Positions 1 to 7,599 of a stretch of DNA of 32,106 nt are shown piece after piece. The notes under the pieces were generated by a model, which ran no database searches, was not told the origin of the DNA, and worked only from the letters and a program-made list of their open reading frames with translations. Origin of the DNA: Bacteroidales bacterium (GTDB lineage Bacteria; Bacteroidota; Bacteroidia; Bacteroidales; DTGW01); the NCBI GenBank assembly GCA_026416115.1, contig JAOAFU010000202.1, positions 1-32,106 on the forward strand. The letters run 5' to 3'. How positions within the stretch are numbered: the stretch's first letter is position 1; every line of letters starts with the position of its first letter. A program made the position numbers and the translations under genes.

Positions 1-1955
1 TTGCTGCCGCCCCCCAGGCAATCCCCCACATTTAAAGTACCTTTTTGCACCAGTACGGTAGCCCCCGGCCCACGCCCTTTATCAAGTTTGCTTTCTATAA
101 CCACACCTTCTGCTGGACGGTCAGGATTTGCTTTCAACTCCTGCATTTCCGCTACCAGCAGTATCATCTCCAGGAGATTGTCTATCCCCTGTCCGGTTTT
201 GGCGGAAACCGGAACAAATATAGTATCTCCGCCCCACTCTTCGGGCACTATATTATATTCTGTAAGCTGCTGCATGACCCTTTCTGGATTCGCTTCCGGC
301 TTATCAATCTTATTTACAGCTACAATAAAAGGAACATCAGCTGCCCGGATATGGTTTATCGCTTCTACCGTCTGGGGCATTACCCCGTCATCAGCAGCCA
401 CTACCAGAACAACTATATCAGTAACATTAGCTCCTCTTGCCCGCATAGCGGTAAATGCTTCGTGTCCTGGAGTATCAATAAAAGTAATTTTATTATCGTT
501 TATGTTAACCTGATAAGCACCTATATGCTGGGTAATACCTCCTGCTTCGCCTGCCACAACGTTGGTGTTACGGATAAAGTCGAGCAGCTTGGTTTTACCG
601 TGGTCAACGTGTCCCATGACAGTCACAATAGGAGGACGGGGTAACAAATCTTCGGGTTTATCTTCCTCTTCCTCAATAGCTTCTTGAAGTTCGGCACTTA
701 CAAATTCTACTTTATAGTTGTACTCTTCGGCAAGAAGTGAAATAGTTTCTGCGTCCAGACGCTGGTTGATCGAGACAAAGAGCCCAATACTCATACAAGT
801 TGATATAAGCTGGGTAACAGGAATATTCATCATGGTGGCCAGCTCGTTGGCTGTCACAAACTCGGTGACTCTGAGAATTGATTTTTCTCTTTCCTGTTGC
901 TCGAGTTCTGCCTGTAAGCGTTCTCGTATTTCTTCTCTTTTTTCTCTGCGGTACTTGGCAGCCTTGGGCTTTCCTTTTGAGGTAAGCCTTGCCAAAGTTT
1001 CTTTTATCTGTTTCTGGACCTCTTCTTCATCGATTTCCTGTCGGAAAACTTTTTTCTGTTTTTTCTTGTCCTTTCTGAGTTTTACCTCTACAGTACGTTC
1101 TTTAGGTTTTTCTGTCTGTTGCTCTTGAGAAACAGGTACCTTGGAAAGTTCAATTTTGATACGTTTACGTTTTTTCTTTTTCGAAAAGCGATCGTCTAAT
1201 TCGCTCGAGGATACCACTAACTTTTTATTTTCCTTTTCTTTCTCATCGGGCAGTTCAATTTTTCCAACCACCTTTGGTCCCGAAAGTTTTTCAACTTTTA
1301 CCCTAATGATATTATCGTCGGACTCATCTGCTTGTGGTGCCTCTTGTTTTATTGCAGTATTTGGTTCTTGAGGTGCTGAAGTTAGTGGTATTTCTTCTTT
1401 TTTTTCTGTTTTAACTTCGGGTTGAACTGCTGGTGGGTTTAAGTCGATTTTGCCCACAACTTTTGGAGGTTCAATTTTAACCTTAGGTCTTATTACCTCG
1501 GGTTTTTCCTCTACCGCTGGGGTTGGCTGGGTTTTTACTTCTTCTACTGTATCTTTTGGGGTAGTTTCTGCAATGGGTTTTACTTTGGGCTTTTCAAGGT
1601 CAATTTTTCCAATAACTTTTAACTCAATTTTCTCTTTTGGTCGTAAGTTAATAACAGGGGTTTCTTCTTCTGGTTCTTCTTCAGTTTCGTCTTGTGCCGG
1701 TTCAATATCGTTAATGGAGATACTCTGCTTTTTTTCGCGTAGTGTGTTAAGCGAAATCTTTTCGGATTCCTTTTTTAAGGCCATGGCACTGCTAAACTCT
1801 TTTTCGAGCAGAGTAACAATTTCGGGTGATACCTTTGTATTGGGATTTGAGTCGATATGATGCCCTCTTTTTTTTAGAAAATCCACAATAGTCGATATCC
1901 CAACATTGAGTTCTTTGGCCAGTTTACTTAATCTTGTTCCTTTCTGATCAGTCAT
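1..1955 (-). CDS. infB: Translation initiation factor IF-2 (C-terminal part cut by window edge)
   Basis: This GTPase delivers initiator tRNA to the 30S subunit and promotes subunit joining. The reading frame opens with ATG at 1955 ([16 protein letters not shown]) and runs off the left edge after about 651 codons. The N-terminal IF2_N-type helix-turn-helix segment (about residues 1-50) is followed by a long, charged, Lys/Glu/Pro-rich linker containing three copies of a V(V/I)GKI(D/E)L motif. A second IF2_N-like segment precedes the G domain. The G domain shows GHVDHGKT (P-loop), DTPGHEAF (G3), NKID (G4) and SAK (G5). The beta-barrel and C-terminal domains lie mostly outside the window. It is the last visible gene of the rimP-nusA-infB operon, 137 bases downstream of nusA. 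No promoter matching the phylum signature is seen in that gap, so co-transcription is likely. Identification is secure. Confidence 0.98.
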   Translation of the reverse strand, partial: MTDQKGTRLSKLAKELNVGISTIVDFLKKRGHHIDSNPNTKVSPEIVTLLEKEFSSAMALKKESEKISLNTLREKKQSISINDIEPAQDETEEEPEEETPVINLRPKEKIELKVIGKIDLEKPKVKPIAETTPKDTVEEVKTQPTPAVEEKPEVIRPKVKIEPPKVVGKIDLNPPAVQPEVKTEKKEEIPLTSAPQEPNTAIKQEAPQADESDDNIIRVKVEKLSGPKVVGKIELPDEKEKENKKLVVSSSELDDRFSKKKKRKRIKIELSKVPVSQEQQTEKPKERTVEVKLRKDKKKQKKVFRQEIDEEEVQKQIKETLARLTSKGKPKAAKYRREKREEIRERLQAELEQQEREKSILRVTEFVTANELATMMNIPVTQLISTCMSIGLFVSINQRLDAETISLLAEEYNYKVEFVSAELQEAIEEEEDKPEDLLPRPPIVTVMGHVDHGKTKLLDFIRNTNVVAGEAGGITQHIGAYQVNINDNKITFIDTPGHEAFTAMRARGANVTDIVVLVVAADDGVMPQTVEAINHIRAADVPFIVAVNKIDKPEANPERVMQQLTEYNIVPEEWGGDTIFVPVSAKTGQGIDNLLEMILLVAEMQELKANPDRPAEGVVIESKLDKGRGPGATVLVQKGTLNVGDCLGGGS

Positions 1956-2092
1956 ATAATGCTACCCCTTGTTTTTCCTTTGCAATATTAGTAAATAAAT
2001 TTCGATACCCAGCTAACCACTATAAGTATTTGCAATATAATTTTTTAAAATTACCGATTATTTGGGTTTTATAAATAAATGCTATGTTAATT

Positions 2093-3328
2093 TTATTCAA
2101 ACTCAGATTTAAGGATACGGAGGACCTCGCGTACTGTTTCTTCTTCGAGGTCGGTGCGTTTAACTAGGTCGTCGAATCCAACTTGAAGCACACTTTTAGC
2201 GGTATCACATCCAATAGCCTTCAACTCATCGATGATCCATTCGTCAATTTCATCAGCGAATTCGTCGAGACTTACATCTTCCTCATCTTCAGCCGATTCG
2301 CGATAAACATCTATTTCATAGCCAGTTAGCTGGCTTGCAAGCTTAATATTTAGACCACCCTTGCCAATGGCAAGCGATACTTCTTTGGGTTGCAGATATA
2401 CTTCGGCACGTTTGTTTGCCTCGTCGAGTTTTATCGAAGAGATTTTGGCAGGTGCCAGTGCTCTTTGAATCAACAATTGGGTGTTGTTGGTAAAGTTGAT
2501 AACGTCGATATTTTCGTTTTTCAATTCCCTTACAATACCATGGATGCGTGAGCCTTTCATCCCTACGCATGCGCCAACGGGGTCGATACGTTCGTCGTAC
2601 GATTCTACTGCAACTTTGGCACGTTCGCCTGGTACGCGAACTATTTTCTTGATGGTGATTAAACCGTCGAATATTTCAGGCACTTCGAGTTCGAAAAGTC
2701 GTTCAAGGAATTTAGGTGAGGTACGTGATAATATGATAAGCGGTTTATTGTTTTTCATCTCTACCTTATAAACCACTGCCCTCACGGTATCGCCTTTTCG
2801 GAAAAAATCGCCAGGTATTTGCTGATCACGAGGAAGAATAAGTTCGTTACCCTCATCGTCGAGCACTAAAACTTCTTTTTTCCATACCTGATATACTTCG
2901 CCTGTGATAATGTCACCAATACGGTCTTTGTATTTTGCATACAGATTGTTCTTTTCTAGTTCCTGTAGTCGTGTGCTAAGGTTCTGGCGTAAGGCCAGAA
3001 TTGCCCTACGTGTCATGTCTTTAGGTTTAAATTCTTCCGACACATCTTCGCCTACTTCGTAATCTTCGTCTATTTTTTTGGCTTCAGAAAGTGGAATTTG
3101 TGTATTGGGATCGGTATATTCTTCGTCGGGTACAACGTGCCGATTTCGCCATATTTCAAAATCTCCTTTGTCGGGATTAATGATAACGTCGAAATTGTCG
3201 GCACTACCGAATTGTTTGGCTAACATCGAACGGAAAACATCTTCCAAGACTCGCATCATGGTTACACGGTCGATGTTTTTTAATTCCTTTACTTCCGAGA
3301 ATATCTCGGCTAGATTGAAACTTTCCAT
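2093..3328 (-). CDS. nusA: Transcription termination/antitermination factor NusA
   Basis: NusA binds RNA polymerase and nascent RNA, modulating pausing, termination and antitermination. The 411-residue product has the family order. An N-terminal polymerase-binding domain spans about residues 1-125. An S1 domain (about 130-200) begins near GDIITGEVYQVW. Two KH domains follow, the first with VGMKGSRI and the second with AIGKGGLNIKLAS. The C-terminal 60 residues are acidic and then form a helix-hairpin-helix-like segment (IDELKAIGC to the end) instead of the longer acidic repeats of E. coli NusA. The length is normal for Bacteroidota. The ATG start at 3328 lies 20 bases after the rimP stop, so the two are co-transcribed. 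Confidence 0.98.
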   Translation of the reverse strand: MESFNLAEIFSEVKELKNIDRVTMMRVLEDVFRSMLAKQFGSADNFDVIINPDKGDFEIWRNRHVVPDEEYTDPNTQIPLSEAKKIDEDYEVGEDVSEEFKPKDMTRRAILALRQNLSTRLQELEKNNLYAKYKDRIGDIITGEVYQVWKKEVLVLDDEGNELILPRDQQIPGDFFRKGDTVRAVVYKVEMKNNKPLIILSRTSPKFLERLFELEVPEIFDGLITIKKIVRVPGERAKVAVESYDERIDPVGACVGMKGSRIHGIVRELKNENIDVINFTNNTQLLIQRALAPAKISSIKLDEANKRAEVYLQPKEVSLAIGKGGLNIKLASQLTGYEIDVYRESAEDEEDVSLDEFADEIDEWIIDELKAIGCDTAKSVLQVGFDDLVKRTDLEEETVREVLRILKSEFE

Positions 3329-3348
3329 ATATAATGAGTTTTTGGATG

Positions 3349-3813
3349 TTAAAACTTTATTTTTCTTCGTGTATATTTTACGTCTTTGAATTCGAAAAAT
3401 TGAGTTTCGATTATTTTTATTTTTTTCTTGCTACCTTCTTCCTTAATTTTATTTTCTATCAAAAGATTAAAACCGTTTTCAAAAGTATCGCCCAGGATGC
3501 CTACTTTTTTCTGACCGGAAAGCAGAAGTACTTCAACTTCAGTGTTTTTATACTTTCGATATTGCTCAATTACCTCGAAGGGTTGGGTAAGCCCGGGAGA
3601 TGAAACCTCTAATTCGTAGTCGGGATCAATTGCATCGAGCAAGGGAACAAGCATTTGATTAATTTGTGCACATTCGTCCAAAGTGATATGGGTATAATTA
3701 TCTACTGCTAAGAAAATCTTGTTCCCAGGCGCAACTTTAATTTTAACGACAAAATATTTTTCTCTGTCGAGATGCTCATGCAATATGTTTGCGATGTCTT
3801 TTTCTGTAATCAT
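3349..3813 (-). CDS. rimP: Ribosome maturation factor RimP
   Basis: RimP is needed for maturation of the 30S ribosomal subunit. The 154-residue product shows the family core: an N-terminal alpha/beta domain with a CAQINQMLVPLLD helix and a strand ending in YELEVSSPGLTQPF, where the SSPGL motif is the family hallmark. A C-terminal SH3-like barrel follows. It is first in the rimP-nusA-infB operon, the usual order in bacteria. Its 5' leader (3814-3872) carries a strong hairpin and follows a good -7 element, described separately. Confidence 0.96.
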   Translation of the reverse strand: MITEKDIANILHEHLDREKYFVVKIKVAPGNKIFLAVDNYTHITLDECAQINQMLVPLLDAIDPDYELEVSSPGLTQPFEVIEQYRKYKNTEVEVLLLSGQKKVGILGDTFENGFNLLIENKIKEEGSKKKIKIIETQFFEFKDVKYTRRKIKF

Positions 3814-3834
3814 TTTTCCAATATAATTAACAAA

Positions 3835-3856
3835 ATAGGGGACTTTTGTCCCCTAT
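3835..3856 (-). promoter_or_regulatory. Perfect hairpin in the leader of the rimP-nusA-infB operon
   Basis: Read on the minus strand, ATAGGGGAC-AAAA-GTCCCCTAT forms a 9-bp perfect stem with a 4-base loop followed by a short U-run (TTTTG). It sits 22 bases before the rimP ATG and downstream of the candidate -7 box at 3879-3886. It could be a weak intrinsic terminator/attenuator for the operon. It could also be the end of the upstream SPOR lipoprotein transcript, whose stop codon is about 130 bases away. A smaller hairpin, CATCG-CAATA-CGATG, lies just upstream at 3865-3879. Confidence 0.6.
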
Positions 3857-3878
3857 CGTAGTTCATCGTATTGCGATG

Positions 3879-3886
3879 CAAAGATA
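3879..3886 (-). promoter_or_regulatory. Candidate -7 box of the rimP operon
   Basis: TATCTTTG on the minus strand matches the Bacteroidota -7 consensus TAnnTTTG exactly. It would start transcription near 3872, giving a leader of about 58 bases. The -33 region has only TTAG/TTTAG rather than TTTG, so the call rests on the -7 box and its position. Confidence 0.5.
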
Positions 3887-3984
3887 ATACATTTTTTTAT
3901 CCGTGACTAAATTTTTATTGAAGTGGTGGTTCGATTATTATTTTATGGTTTAATAAATGGCGAGCAATGCTCGATTCAAAAAAA

Positions 3985-4416
3985 TTATTTCACATATATC
4001 CATGAGTCGGGGTGAATATTGCTTCGAGCATTATTAAGCTCTGATAAAGCTTCGCGAAGTGAACTAGCACAATAAGTACTTACTAGATGGAAACCATTAG
4101 GAGCTTCTACAATTTGAGCCTTGTATCCTAATTTATTCATTTCCTGAACGTAATTATCGGCATTTTGTTGGATACGAAAACTACCTGTAATAACGCAGAA
4201 TTTACCCTGTGGGTTTCCCGATTGACATGCGGCCTGTAGTGAATCAATTTTAGCCTGCATTTCGGCTTTTAGCGCTTCAAGTTCGGCTACCCTTTTCAAG
4301 GAATCTTCTTTAACGGCATTTTCAAGCTGCTTAATATATTCGGCTTGCTTTTTATACTTGCAGCTTACAAAAAATGTAGAAAAAACCACCACGATAAGAA
4401 GAGCTATTTTCTTCAT
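3985..4416 (-). CDS. Lipoprotein with coiled coil and SPOR-like domain
   Basis: The 143-residue product begins with a lipoprotein signal peptide: MKK, a hydrophobic stretch, and lipobox FVSC with Cys19 as the predicted lipidated residue. Residues about 24-62 form a Lys/Glu-rich coiled coil. From about residue 72 (GKFCVITGSFRIQQNA) there is a SPOR-type fold: beta strand, then ADNYVQEMNKLGYKAQIV, then the strand FHLVSTYCAS and a final helix. SPOR domains bind glycan strands lacking stem peptides at division sites, so a periplasmic, peptidoglycan-associated role is plausible, though the substrate is inferred from fold alone. It is a single-gene unit with its own promoter, pointing the same way as rimP but separated by 171 bases. 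Confidence 0.8.
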   Translation of the reverse strand: MKKIALLIVVVFSTFFVSCKYKKQAEYIKQLENAVKEDSLKRVAELEALKAEMQAKIDSLQAACQSGNPQGKFCVITGSFRIQQNADNYVQEMNKLGYKAQIVEAPNGFHLVSTYCASSLREALSELNNARSNIHPDSWIYVK

Positions 4417-4514
4417 AATTCTTTAGTTTTAGTGAAACTCGTATCCCGCTATACTAAACCTAAAAACGGGGTTTGAGTTTCGTTCATTAATGTTTAGGGT
4501 TGAACAATTTTTGG

Positions 4515-4546
4515 GAAAGGTAATACATTTTATTTTAGCATGCAAA
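4515..4546 (-). promoter_or_regulatory. Bacteroidota-type promoter of the SPOR lipoprotein gene
   Basis: On the minus strand, TTTG (4546-4543) is followed after 20 bases by TACCTTTC (4522-4515), one mismatch from TAnnTTTG. Predicted transcription starts near 4508, leaving a leader of about 90 bases. The same -7 variant occurs upstream of the predicted small RNA at 17199-17206. Confidence 0.5.
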
Positions 4547-4640
4547 CCATTAACCCTAAGATGCTTAACTAGGATGGGTAAAAAAATTAATATAATACTT
4601 TATTTTATAGTGAAATACCTTGTGCATCGCATTGCATTTT

Positions 4641-4673
4641 TTTGATTACCCATAAAAAAAACTTTTAACTTTG
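4641..4673 (+). promoter_or_regulatory. Bacteroidota-type promoter of panD
   Basis: TTTG (4641-4644), a 21-base spacer and TAACTTTG (4666-4673) match both elements of the Bacteroidota consensus exactly. Transcription would start near 4680, about 12 bases before the panD ATG, so the leader is very short. This is one of the two clearest promoters in the window. Confidence 0.7.
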
Positions 4674-4691
4674 CTGCGAAAAAATTAGAAT

Positions 4692-5045
4692 ATGTTAATA
4701 GAAGTTTTAAAATCGAAAATTCATTTAGTTACTGTCACTGAGGCCAACTTAAATTATGTGGGAAGCATTACAATTGATGAGGATTTAATGGACGCTTCGG
4801 GTATTATTGAGGGGGAGAAGGTTCAGGTTGTTAATCTCAACAATGGTGAGAGATTGGATACATATGTTATAAAGGGGAGAAGGGGCTCAGGAGAAATTAT
4901 TATGAATGGACCAGCGGCTCGTAAAGTGGTAGTTGGCGATGTAGTCATTGTTATGGCATTTGCACTAATGGAACCCGATGAAGCTAAAAATTTCAAACCC
5001 ACCGTTATTTTTCCCGATACAAAAACTAATCGTTTAGTTAAATAA
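4692..5045 (+). CDS. panD: Aspartate 1-decarboxylase (pyruvoyl enzyme)
   Basis: It decarboxylates L-aspartate to beta-alanine for pantothenate and coenzyme A synthesis. The 117-residue product carries the self-cleavage site Gly24-Ser25 ([12 protein letters not shown]). Ser25 becomes the pyruvoyl cofactor after processing into a small beta chain and an alpha chain. Other conserved blocks are the Lys9 region ([14 protein letters not shown]), [22 protein letters not shown] and [10 protein letters not shown]. The length is typical. It is transcribed from the promoter at 4641-4673 and is followed after 11 bases by a membrane protein gene, a pairing probably of convenience. Confidence 0.98.
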   Translation: MLIEVLKSKIHLVTVTEANLNYVGSITIDEDLMDASGIIEGEKVQVVNLNNGERLDTYVIKGRRGSGEIIMNGPAARKVVVGDVVIVMAFALMEPDEAKNFKPTVIFPDTKTNRLVK

Positions 5046-5056
5046 ATAATTCTGAA

Positions 5057-6061
5057 GTGATAAAAAAACGTACGTTATTTAGTGCACTACAGTATCTTTT
5101 TTTTAGTGGATTAGGCATTCTACTGTTATACTTAGCTTTTAGGAGTATCGATTTGCAGTCGTTGCTCAATAGTTTGCTAGCTACCAGATTCGATTTACTT
5201 ATTGTTTCTCTGATTTTTGGGTTACTAGGTATGGTTGGCCGAAGCTATCGGTGGGTACTTATGATCGAACCTTTGGGCTATAATTTGTCTCTTAAATCGG
5301 CCTATCATGCGCTGATGATCGGCTATACTGCAAATTATGCTTTTCCACGTATCGGAGAGATTACTCGTTGTGGCGTTCTAAATCGTATCGAAAAAATTCC
5401 TGCCGATTCGCTTATTGGTACAGTTATAGCAGAGCGTGCCTGGGATATGATTATGTTGATTGTACTTACGATTACGGTCATTTTGTTCAAGCTTAGCATC
5501 TTCGGACAATTTTTTCACGAGAAGGTACTATTACCATTGTCCATAAAATTTAACTGGATGCTCTTGATTCCTTTGTATGGATGGCTTTTTATTATTTTAA
5601 TTTTTTTGAGTGCAATATTGTTGGTACTAATGTATCGCCAGACTATCAAAGAGTATGTTTTACGTGGTAAGGTTGGACAATTTGGTTATGGGATTTATCA
5701 GGGAGTAAAATCGGTTCTCAAACTCAAGCGTAGGGGTCGATTTCTGATTACTACGATTTTTATCTGGCTTGTCTATATTCTAATGACTTATTTTGCATTA
5801 AAGGCAATGCCAGCGACTCATTCTCTTAATTTTATCGATGCTTTTTTTATAATGGTTGTCGGTAGTTACGGGTTTGTTGTTCCCGTTCAGGGTGGTATTG
5901 GGACATATCATGCTATTGTTGCCCTTGGACTTTCGCTTTATGCCGTTTCGTGGAACGATGCGCTCGCTTATGCTTTGTTGAGTCATGGATCACAGGCCAT
6001 AAGCATAATTTTGTTGGGGTTATTATCTATGCTCACCCTTGCGCTACGTAAACAACAATAA
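5057..6061 (+). CDS. Flippase-like membrane protein (lysylphosphatidylglycerol synthase TM-domain / UPF0104 family)
   Basis: The 334-residue protein is almost wholly membrane-embedded, with about eight hydrophobic segments. It shows landmarks of the YbhN/AglD/MprF-N superfamily: RSYRWVLMIEPLGYNLSLKSAYHALMIGYTANYAFPRIGEITR near residues 60-110, AERAWDM, and VPVQGGIGTYHA near residue 275. Related proteins translocate lipids or modify glycolipids. No catalytic lysyltransferase domain is attached, so a flippase-like or accessory role is inferred. The substrate cannot be told. The start is GTG at 5057, 11 bases after panD. No ATG close by would keep the first membrane helix intact. Confidence 0.85.
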   Translation: MIKKRTLFSALQYLFFSGLGILLLYLAFRSIDLQSLLNSLLATRFDLLIVSLIFGLLGMVGRSYRWVLMIEPLGYNLSLKSAYHALMIGYTANYAFPRIGEITRCGVLNRIEKIPADSLIGTVIAERAWDMIMLIVLTITVILFKLSIFGQFFHEKVLLPLSIKFNWMLLIPLYGWLFIILIFLSAILLVLMYRQTIKEYVLRGKVGQFGYGIYQGVKSVLKLKRRGRFLITTIFIWLVYILMTYFALKAMPATHSLNFIDAFFIMVVGSYGFVVPVQGGIGTYHAIVALGLSLYAVSWNDALAYALLSHGSQAISIILLGLLSMLTLALRKQQ

Positions 6062-6168
6062 TTCTGTAGGGAATAGTTATATTATTTTTTTTCATACACA
6101 TTTCAACGATTTTATTTTTTGACGAAGCGTGGGTACTGTAGTAATTTTTTTAACGAAATATTTTATTT

Positions 6169-6639
6169 ATGACTATATCAAAATTTTTATTGTTTTTTGC
6201 TTTTGTTTTACTTGCGATGTCGAGTTGCATGACAAAACGCTCATCGATCTCTTCCGAAATAGTTTCACAAGCAACTGCGGAACCTGTTGTTGATACCGAA
6301 TATTATGCTACAGTTGAAATTCCTGCACGTTTTCAGGGCAATGATGTTAATTCGTTTCTTGCTTATTTGAAGAAAAATATCAAGTATCCGACCAATGCGC
6401 TTCGCAAAGGGCAACAGGGTCTAGTGGTTGTTCAGTTTGGGGTAAACTGGGATGGTAGAGTCGAAGTTTTTTCGGTACTTAAGAGTTCGGGGTCAAAATT
6501 GCTCGATCAGGAGGTAATAAGAGCTATTCAAACATCGCCCAACTGGGAGCCGGCTCAGAATCAGAAGAAAAGGGTAGGACAACTATTGATGGTGCAGGTA
6601 AATTTCCATGCACGAACCCGTAAAATTGATGTAAAATAA
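6169..6639 (+). CDS. Lipoprotein with TonB C-terminal-like domain
   Basis: The 156-residue product has a lipoprotein signal peptide ending in MSSC (Cys20) instead of the usual TonB membrane anchor. Residues about 50-150 follow the TonB C-terminal pattern: IPARFQGNDVNSFLAYLKKNIKYP, then GLVVVQFGVNWDGRVEVFSVLKSSG, LDQEVIRAIQTSPNWEPA and a closing strand. There is no Pro-rich spacer. Classical TonB transmits energy from ExbBD to outer-membrane receptors. A lipidated, spacerless form is unlikely to do this alone and may bind outer-membrane or peptidoglycan partners (inference). It lies 50 bases upstream of the phosphoglycerate mutase gene. Confidence 0.8.
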   Translation: MTISKFLLFFAFVLLAMSSCMTKRSSISSEIVSQATAEPVVDTEYYATVEIPARFQGNDVNSFLAYLKKNIKYPTNALRKGQQGLVVVQFGVNWDGRVEVFSVLKSSGSKLLDQEVIRAIQTSPNWEPAQNQKKRVGQLLMVQVNFHARTRKIDVK

Positions 6640-6661
6640 AATCTGTGTATCAGGAAAATTG

Positions 6662-6669
6662 TAATTTTG
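6662..6669 (+). promoter_or_regulatory. Candidate -7 box of the phosphoglycerate mutase gene
   Basis: TAATTTTG fits TAnnTTTG. No TTTG lies at the expected 19-21 base spacing; the nearest related sequence is TCTG with a 16-base spacer. A start near 6676 would place the mRNA end just upstream of the ATG at 6690, consistent with separate expression from the lipoprotein gene. Confidence 0.4.
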
Positions 6670-6689
6670 TCGTCTGAATAAACCATAAA

Positions 6690-7448
6690 ATGATAGAGCC
6701 AATGTATAAAATTGTATTACTTCGACACGGAGAAAGTGTATGGAATAAAGAAAACCGATTTACCGGCTGGACCGATGTAGATCTTTCGGAGAAAGGTATT
6801 GAAGAAGCTCGCAATGCTGGTAGGGTTTTAAAACAAGAAGGCTATACCTTCGATTTGGCATTTACCTCAACGCTCAAACGTGCCATTCGTACGCTGTGGC
6901 TAGCTACCGACGAAATGGACCTTTTGTGGATACCTGTAATAAAAAGTTATACTCTTAATGAGCGCCATTATGGGGCTTTACAGGGTCTTAACAAGGCCGA
7001 AATGGCAGCGAAACATGGCGAAGAACAGGTTAAAATTTGGAGACGGAGCTATGATGTACCACCTCCTGCACTCGATGAAAACGATCCTCGTCACCCCCGA
7101 TTTGACGTTCGATACAAGGATGTCGATCCTAAATTGTTGCCTGCCACCGAATCGTTAAAAGATACGGTAGCACGTGTGGTTCCTTTCTGGGAAAATACTA
7201 TTGCACCCGAGATTAAAAAGGGACGCAAAATAATTATTGCTGCTCATGGTAACAGTTTACGTGCACTTGTTAAATATCTCGATAATATATCCGACAAGGA
7301 TATTCTTGAGCTCAATATTCCTACAGGGGTGCCTCTGGTATATGAACTCGATGCGCAGCTAAAACCCATCAAGCATTACTACCTGGGCGATCAGGAAGCC
7401 ATTCGTAAAGCTATGGAATCTGTTGCAAATCAAGGAAAAGCTAAATAA
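6690..7448 (+). CDS. gpmA: 2,3-bisphosphoglycerate-dependent phosphoglycerate mutase
   Basis: This glycolytic and gluconeogenic enzyme interconverts 3- and 2-phosphoglycerate through a phosphohistidine. The 252-residue product has the catalytic [10 protein letters not shown] motif (His13), [39 protein letters not shown] (Glu and active-site residues), RRSYDVPPP and the second histidine in [15 protein letters not shown]. It has the full dPGM length and insertions, so it is not a generic histidine phosphatase. An alternative ATG at codon 5 (6702) would also keep the whole domain. A strong terminator follows 22 bases after the stop. Confidence 0.97.
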   Translation: MIEPMYKIVLLRHGESVWNKENRFTGWTDVDLSEKGIEEARNAGRVLKQEGYTFDLAFTSTLKRAIRTLWLATDEMDLLWIPVIKSYTLNERHYGALQGLNKAEMAAKHGEEQVKIWRRSYDVPPPALDENDPRHPRFDVRYKDVDPKLLPATESLKDTVARVVPFWENTIAPEIKKGRKIIIAAHGNSLRALVKYLDNISDKDILELNIPTGVPLVYELDAQLKPIKHYYLGDQEAIRKAMESVANQGKAK

Positions 7449-7470
7449 ATTTTTTTACTAAACATTTGAA

Positions 7471-7501
7471 AAACCGTCCATTACAAGGGCGGTTTTTTTT
7501 T
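7471..7501 (+). terminator. Rho-independent terminator after gpmA
   Basis: AAACCGTCC-(ATTACAA)-GGGCGGTTT forms a 9-bp stem with one G-U pair, followed by six more T residues. It ends the gpmA transcript and separates it from the sensor kinase gene. Confidence 0.88.
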
Positions 7502-7599
7502 GTGTAAAAAATACACTCCATAGTCAAAATTTTGCGATATCAATACCTAAACTTTAGGGGCTTTTTTTTAACTTTAAAATAATCTTTCAGGTGTGGTAT

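Noticed and set aside
1-1860. Several plus-strand open frames (for example 1-513, 718-1128, 1450-1860)
   Set aside because: They are antisense shadows of infB, whose minus-strand frame has all the GTPase motifs.
1979-2040. Direct repeat TTTGCAATAT in the nusA-infB gap
   Set aside because: Two copies about 50 bases apart in AT-rich DNA; no promoter or structure is associated.
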